From Providencia alcalifaciens DSM 30120 (GTDB lineage Bacteria > Pseudomonadota > Gammaproteobacteria > Enterobacterales > Enterobacteriaceae): DNA of 64,000 nt. The position numbers were made by a program, and so were the translations under genes. Under the pieces are notes generated by a model that was not told where the DNA came from, searched no databases, and was given only the letters and a program-made list of their open reading frames with translations. Positions 59,522 to 64,000 of this stretch are shown piece after piece. The stretch spans positions 1-64,000 of the forward strand of contig NZ_ABXW01000019.1 in NCBI RefSeq assembly GCF_000173415.1. Direction: 5' to 3'. Every line of letters begins with the position of its first letter. Position 1 is the stretch's first letter.

Positions 59522-62029
59522 TTATTGACAGCGGTTTTTACCTTTATCCATCGTGTTAATTGGTTGATGAATGACGCACTCTTTTTCCCCTTTCAGCTTG
59601 ACGTGTAAGGCTGAAGGTAGTTGATCACTCTTGAGGTACAACACGCCAGATTGCCCTACATATCCAATACTTTGCTGTTGTGGATCCACAACTTCTGTAC
59701 CGAATGGCAGGCTATGACCATCCGTTTTTTCACCACGTAAAATAAAGGTTTGTCGAGTGTCTGTTTCTAACTTGATATAGTTCACTGCGCCTTGATACGG
59801 GCTGATGTTCGCCATATTTCCGAGCACTTCAGCGCCAGCCGTGTTTTCGGTATCAGAAAGGGTATATGAGTTAGCGCGATAAGGGGTGCTGTTGGTCACG
59901 AGCACCACACCGCGCTGATTGGTTAGCGTGGTTTTATCGTCATTAACCATCATATTATCGGCCATTGGGGCATCAATGATAGTATAGGTATCCCCGGTAT
60001 CACCCGATAAGGCGATATGGCTAGGGATAGCAACCAAGGTACCTCTGGCACCTAACCCTGCCTGACGATAATCATTCGCTTCGGTATAAGAACCGGATAA
60101 TGTGGTGTAAGGGTGTTTATAGGTAATATTTCCACCGAGGACATTGTTACCCCCAGACTGATTCGTGCCTGTCACGGTGTAATTAACTTGGTTATCTTTC
60201 CCCGCGATGCCACTGACACTCATGGCAGTTTGTTCATAGTGAGAATCAGTAAAATAGCTGCCTAAGCTCACGTTAGCGCGTTTTTCGAATAGGCTAATGG
60301 GAACGCTGATATTCATATAAACGCGGGTTTCTTCTTTATTATCATAATTACGCACCCGTGATACAGATACGTTGTAGGAAATGTCGTTGTAGTTGTTGGC
60401 ATAACCAACTTGATATTCTCGGCTACTGCCGTGAGTATTCCAGTAATCACGATGGGTTCCAGAAACAAAAACAGAGCCATAATTGTCGCCAAGTTGCTGA
60501 TTCAAGTTAACGGTGAAGGTATTTTTCGCCCGTGAGCCTCGTAAGGCATCGAAGTTACTTAGCGAGAGATCGGAATTGTTATTATTATTGCCAATTTGGT
60601 TGGCATTTTCGTCTTGATATCGCTGCCAGGCTTTATAGTTATCATGAGAATAAATTGAATCGACAAAGCTATAGTAGCCGCTAGTGGAATAGCGGTATGT
60701 GGCGAGCGTTAAACTGGTCGAAGTGGCATCAATAAATTTACTGTAGGTTAAACGATAGCTTTGACCACTCTTATCTCCACTATCCAATTTAGTTTTGGCA
60801 TGAGTGACGTCTGCGGAGATAGCACCAAAGCGAAAGTTCCAACCACTTCCAATGACGGCGGAATAATATTTCTCACTGAGTAGAGCGCCGGAATAGAGCG
60901 TCACTAAGTTATTCAAGCCGTAATGATATTCACCTTGAATAAATTTAGGTTGGTATGAGGTATTGTCGATTTTTGCTTGCCCAGCAAGAATGTTATAGTT
61001 GGAAACACCCTCTTTAAGCATGTCGGGTACGGCGGAGTAGGGAACAGAGAATGATTCTTTTCGACCATCCGCTTCTTGTATTACCACCAATAAATCACCG
61101 CTTCCCGCGCTAGGCTGAATATCGTTAAATGCGAATTCACCTGGCGGCACGTTTTCTTGATAGACCAAATACCCATTTTGATAAACGCTGACTAAGGCGT
61201 TGGTTTGTGCGACGCCCCGAATAATCGGCACAAAGTTTTGGCTTGAGTTTGGCAACATACCCACTTCCGTTGCGAGCATTATTCCTCGCATACGGATGCT
61301 ATTAAATAGCGCCGTTGGTGTATAAAAATCGCCAGCCTTCAGCCCTGAGTTAATCTGGCTGATTGGGCGGTATACATAGCGGGTGTTATTGCGCCATTTT
61401 TGCGAGCCATGGGATGAATAGCGATAACTGGATTCATCACGAAATTGCCATGCACCTAAATTGACACCCGAGTTGAGGGTGGCATAGAAATTCTCATTAT
61501 TTCTCTTTTCGTGTTTCTTCTCTTTATAAGTGTAATAGTTTGTATTATAAGCAAAAATAATGGCTGGCACGCCATGTTGCCACAAGCTGGGATCGACATA
61601 ACCAGATTCAGATTGTTTAATCGACACTTGTGGAACTGTAATGTTTAGTCGTAATTCGCTGATTTTAAATTGGTAATGTAAATTGGGTGCCAGTGAGCTG
61701 AGTTGAACATATGCGTTATCTTCAGTCTGATCTGTTTGGTTAGGTGTGTTTTTTAAACCGAGCTTAGGGACATCACTTTGCGCAATGCTGATTTGCTTAC
61801 CATTATCTTCAACATTGATGTCAAACTGTCCTTTCCAAACCTGATTAACATAGATGTCCGCAAGCTGTTTGCCCGCTGGAATTTGTCCATCCGAATAGAA
61901 ACGAGAAATATCTCCTTTTGCAGATTCACCTACCAAAAGGGAGGTATCGAATTCATCTGCAAATGCATTTTTTAGATAAGTCTGTAGCCCTATTAAAATA
62001 AGGATGTAGAGATAATTTTCTTTTTTCAT
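59522..62029 (-). CDS. Fimbrial outer membrane usher, operon 2
   Basis: 835 residues. Signal peptide to AFA-D, usher N-domain EFDTSLLVGESAKGDISRFYSDGQIPAGKQLADIYVNQ, barrel and plug (VPPGEFAFNDIQPSAGSGDLLVVIQEADGRKESF), and C-domain with a cysteine pair (GEKECVIHQ, KNRCQ). Only distantly similar to the usher at 50933-53437, so the operons are not a recent duplication. It lies between the frameshifted chaperone and the adhesin. Confidence 0.87.
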   Translation of the reverse strand: MKKENYLYILILIGLQTYLKNAFADEFDTSLLVGESAKGDISRFYSDGQIPAGKQLADIYVNQVWKGQFDINVEDNGKQISIAQSDVPKLGLKNTPNQTDQTEDNAYVQLSSLAPNLHYQFKISELRLNITVPQVSIKQSESGYVDPSLWQHGVPAIIFAYNTNYYTYKEKKHEKRNNENFYATLNSGVNLGAWQFRDESSYRYSSHGSQKWRNNTRYVYRPISQINSGLKAGDFYTPTALFNSIRMRGIMLATEVGMLPNSSQNFVPIIRGVAQTNALVSVYQNGYLVYQENVPPGEFAFNDIQPSAGSGDLLVVIQEADGRKESFSVPYSAVPDMLKEGVSNYNILAGQAKIDNTSYQPKFIQGEYHYGLNNLVTLYSGALLSEKYYSAVIGSGWNFRFGAISADVTHAKTKLDSGDKSGQSYRLTYSKFIDATSTSLTLATYRYSTSGYYSFVDSIYSHDNYKAWQRYQDENANQIGNNNNNSDLSLSNFDALRGSRAKNTFTVNLNQQLGDNYGSVFVSGTHRDYWNTHGSSREYQVGYANNYNDISYNVSVSRVRNYDNKEETRVYMNISVPISLFEKRANVSLGSYFTDSHYEQTAMSVSGIAGKDNQVNYTVTGTNQSGGNNVLGGNITYKHPYTTLSGSYTEANDYRQAGLGARGTLVAIPSHIALSGDTGDTYTIIDAPMADNMMVNDDKTTLTNQRGVVLVTNSTPYRANSYTLSDTENTAGAEVLGNMANISPYQGAVNYIKLETDTRQTFILRGEKTDGHSLPFGTEVVDPQQQSIGYVGQSGVLYLKSDQLPSALHVKLKGEKECVIHQPINTMDKGKNRCQ

Positions 62030-62043
62030 GATGGTTTCTTCTG

Positions 62044-62735
62044 TTAAAGCTGAAGTTTTTTAGATTTGAAAACACCATAGTCATCAACATAAGTCAGAAT
62101 AAGATTGTTACCTTTTAACTGCTTTTTTAACGGCAGTGTTTTGGATGTGTGGGGTGGAACCATCTCTGAATCAACAAGCGTTGTTTTTTTATCTTCAGGC
62201 GTTGTAATAGCAGCAATTGTAAAGTGGTATTGGGAATTATTATTCACGACAATACCGTTATTATTTAGCTGGTAATTAATATTGTCCGTGATATTTTCAG
62301 GTGATTCAGTTAATCCCTTAGGTCGATAAAATAATTTTATTCTTGAACGCGCCGCTAATTGAATGACATTTTTCCCTTTCATTGAATCTGGCGCTTTAGG
62401 AATATCTAGGACATTTAAATAAAAAATACTTTCAACATTATCTGGAAGTTTTCTATCTGTTTTTTAATTTTTAATTGTTGACCTTGCAAACCCTCTATTT
62501 TGATAATAGGAGGATAAAGATAAAACGGTGCATCTGAATTTTCAGGTGTTGAGTTTATATTGCCATTATCAATCCAAGATTGAACTAATGACGGTGTTTT
62601 ACTGTTATTAGTTAATTGCACGGACATGCTTTGTGCATCTTCAGGATATATAATTCTTGTTCCTGTAATAATAACGTTTGAAAATGTTTCTTTAGAAAAT
62701 AATAAAAGAAGTAAGAATAATAATTTTATTTTCAT
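62044..62735 (-). pseudogene. First periplasmic chaperone of operon 2, broken by a one-base deletion
   Basis: Two frames together give a PapD-type chaperone of about 230 residues. The first (ATG 62735) holds the signal peptide and VIITGTRIIYPEDAQSMSVQLTNN to GQQLKIKK. The second continues LPDNVESIFYLNVLDIPKAP, then IQLAARSRIKLFYRPKG and LILTYVDDYG. The break is in a run of six T on the plus strand (62460-62465); seven would restore KIKKTDRKLPDN. It may be a real pseudogene, a phase-variable tract or a sequencing error. Confidence 0.82.
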
Positions 62736-62787
62736 AATAAATTCTCACTAAAAGCTAGGTTCAGAGGAACCTAGCTTGAGTTTATTG

Positions 62788-63381
62788 TTATAGATATGAA
62801 ACGGTATAAACAACGTTTGATTGCAGCGCACCGACAGATGCGGCAGTCGCATTTGTTTTGTAGTAGCTAGCAATTAAGTTCAATGTTGCACCCGCAGCTG
62901 AAGTGGTATTGGCTGCGGTTAACTGAGTATCAAAGGTCGTATTTAATGGAATAGCAACGGTTGGTGATCCAGTCTGTGACAAGCTAAAGCCCACGTTACG
63001 AGCAACGGCCGGATCATTTTCGTTCACTGTTGTATTCATTAAATACAGGCCTGAAGGCGAAATATTACTTGAAGAGAAGTGAAGTTTTAATGTCCCTGCT
63101 GGCGTACCTCCACCAACAATTGCACAGTTTGAAAAGGTAAGCCCAAAGGCTTTTTGGTTTTTTGTAATAACTGTACTTGCCGTTGTTCCTGCATCAGAAG
63201 ATATAATCGGATCTAAAGCAATCGACATATCAGCGCTGTTATTACCATTAATCGTACAGGTAGTATCACTAATTGCACCGGAGAAAGAAATAATACCTCC
63301 AGGGCTATTTGTGGCAGCAATTACTGAGCCAGATAACACGGATAAGGACAGTATTGATAGAGAAAGTATATGTCTAGGCAT
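62788..63381 (-). CDS. Major fimbrial subunit, operon 2
   Basis: 197 residues if started at the ATG at 63381 (GGGG seven bases upstream); a start at 63393 is also possible. Signal peptide to VIA-A, then GGIISFSGAISDTTCTINGN and LTFSNCAIVGG (cysteine pair) and the end VVYTVSYL. Rich in Ala, Thr and Ser like many rod pilins. First gene of the minus-strand operon pilin-chaperone-usher-adhesin-chaperone. Confidence 0.82.
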   Translation of the reverse strand: MPRHILSLSILSLSVLSGSVIAATNSPGGIISFSGAISDTTCTINGNNSADMSIALDPIISSDAGTTASTVITKNQKAFGLTFSNCAIVGGGTPAGTLKLHFSSSNISPSGLYLMNTTVNENDPAVARNVGFSLSQTGSPTVAIPLNTTFDTQLTAANTTSAAGATLNLIASYYKTNATAASVGALQSNVVYTVSYL

Positions 63382-63393
63382 AATTAACCCCAT

Positions 63394-64000
63394 CGAGGTT
63401 CTCGATTAATTAAAATAAGTGATTTTTTTTCGCGAGTCAGAATTGACTGGCTTTTTAAGCTTAGACAAGGTTTAAAGATCTTCAAGATATGTAAAGTGGA
63501 ATTCTTGGGTTTATAAAGCCAATGATTTTAAATTTTTAGATTAAAAAACTGAATTTTTTATTTTTAATTATCTTATATACTGTTTTTTTGCTTATGATGA
63601 GTGATGTTGCTTAGTTAAGTATAGATAATATAAGGAAGATTTTATTTCTTATTTTTTTTATTTTATTTTTATTCTGGCATTTTTTGTTTTTATTTATCTT
63701 TAATATTTAAACAAGTAAAAAGAGTATTATGCTTTTTTAATATTTTTGTTTAATTAATTAAAAATTTATTGAGTGATTAATCTTGCTATTTATGTGGTTA
63801 ATTTGTTGATGGGATATTTTTCAATTGAACTGCACATTGAATCGTTGGGTTCAAAAAATTAGTTCAAAAAAAGAGAGCATAAACGCTATTTTTGAATAAG
63901 AAATAGTGGATTAAAAATAACTAGAATTACCTTGATATAGATGAATAAAATGAAAATTAAAACAATTCTCATTTCTGATTTTTGAACCATAATGATAAGT
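63394..64000. other. AT-rich upstream region of fimbrial operon 2
   Basis: About 600 bases to the window end with no ORF that has a ribosome site. It should contain the operon promoter. Small motifs only: AGTCA/TGACT hairpin near 63436-63449 and two GTTCAAAAAA copies near 63848 and 63862. No inverted-repeat pair of an invertible element was seen, but the region is cut by the window edge. Confidence 0.45.

Noticed and set aside
1-64000. tRNA, rRNA, CRISPR, insertion sequence or prophage
   Set aside because: None seen: no transposase, integrase or spacer-repeat array, and no cloverleaf-like sequence with CCA end in the gaps.

Overview
The window looks like chromosome of an AT-rich enteric gammaproteobacterium of the Morganellaceae, most likely Providencia. 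This is inferred from gene content (a PatA/PatB/Ape peptidoglycan O-acetylation locus, an MrpJ-type fimbrial regulator, an MR/P-like fimbrial operon, an ArnT orphan, Bax, RecX, DcuC) and not from a database match. I saw no rRNA, tRNA, insertion sequence, prophage or CRISPR array.

Layout. 1-1358: end of an Ig-like repeat protein and an AraC regulator. 1745-6692 (minus): peptidoglycan O-acetylation operon (patA-patB-ape) and the glucosaminidase Bax, separated by a palindromic interspersed repeat. 7162-10480 (minus): a tightly overlapping three-gene envelope operon of unknown role (two outer-membrane-barrel candidates and a lipoprotein). 10738-20072: a small protein, a DUF4026/DUF2314-like protein, RecX, DcuC, a serine-type transporter, an array of five RNA hairpins, MetY and an orphan ArnT. 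20154-25135: a MexHI-like RND pump, a translationally coupled 62-residue ORF, and a divergent SoxR whose operator sits in a 19-bp-spacer promoter.

25373-44249 is the most interesting part: two gene blocks that read as one aerobic pathway. Block 1 holds an SDR, a StyA/indole-type flavin monooxygenase with its reductase, an isatin-hydrolase-like cyclase, a phytoene-desaturase-like flavoprotein and an outer-membrane transporter. Block 2 holds an IorA/IorB-like 2-oxoacid oxidoreductase, a CoA thioesterase, a fused anthraniloyl/salicylyl-CoA hydroxylase-reductase, a gentisate-dioxygenase-like cupin, a fumarylacetoacetase-fold hydrolase, a nitrilase-superfamily enzyme, maleate isomerase and a MarR regulator. 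My reading is indole -> isatin -> isatinate -> anthraniloyl-CoA -> 5-hydroxyanthranilate -> maleamylpyruvate -> maleamate + pyruvate -> maleate -> fumarate. No CoA ligase is present, and this scheme needs none. XylS-type tandem half-sites (TGCA-N6-GGNTA) lie upstream of both blocks. The AraC/XylS-family regulator between them carries a one-base frameshift in a homopolymer.

44524-48535: a Na+/H+ antiporter, a leader peptide with a classic transcription attenuator in front of a SnoaL-like gene, a His-rich zinc-ribbon protein, a methyltransferase and a flavin reductase-like protein. 49193-56760 (plus): an MR/P-like chaperone-usher operon with an MrpJ-type regulator at its start. 56763-57536: an AraC regulator. 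57720-63381 (minus): a second chaperone-usher operon whose first chaperone gene is frameshifted. The last 600 bases are its AT-rich upstream region.
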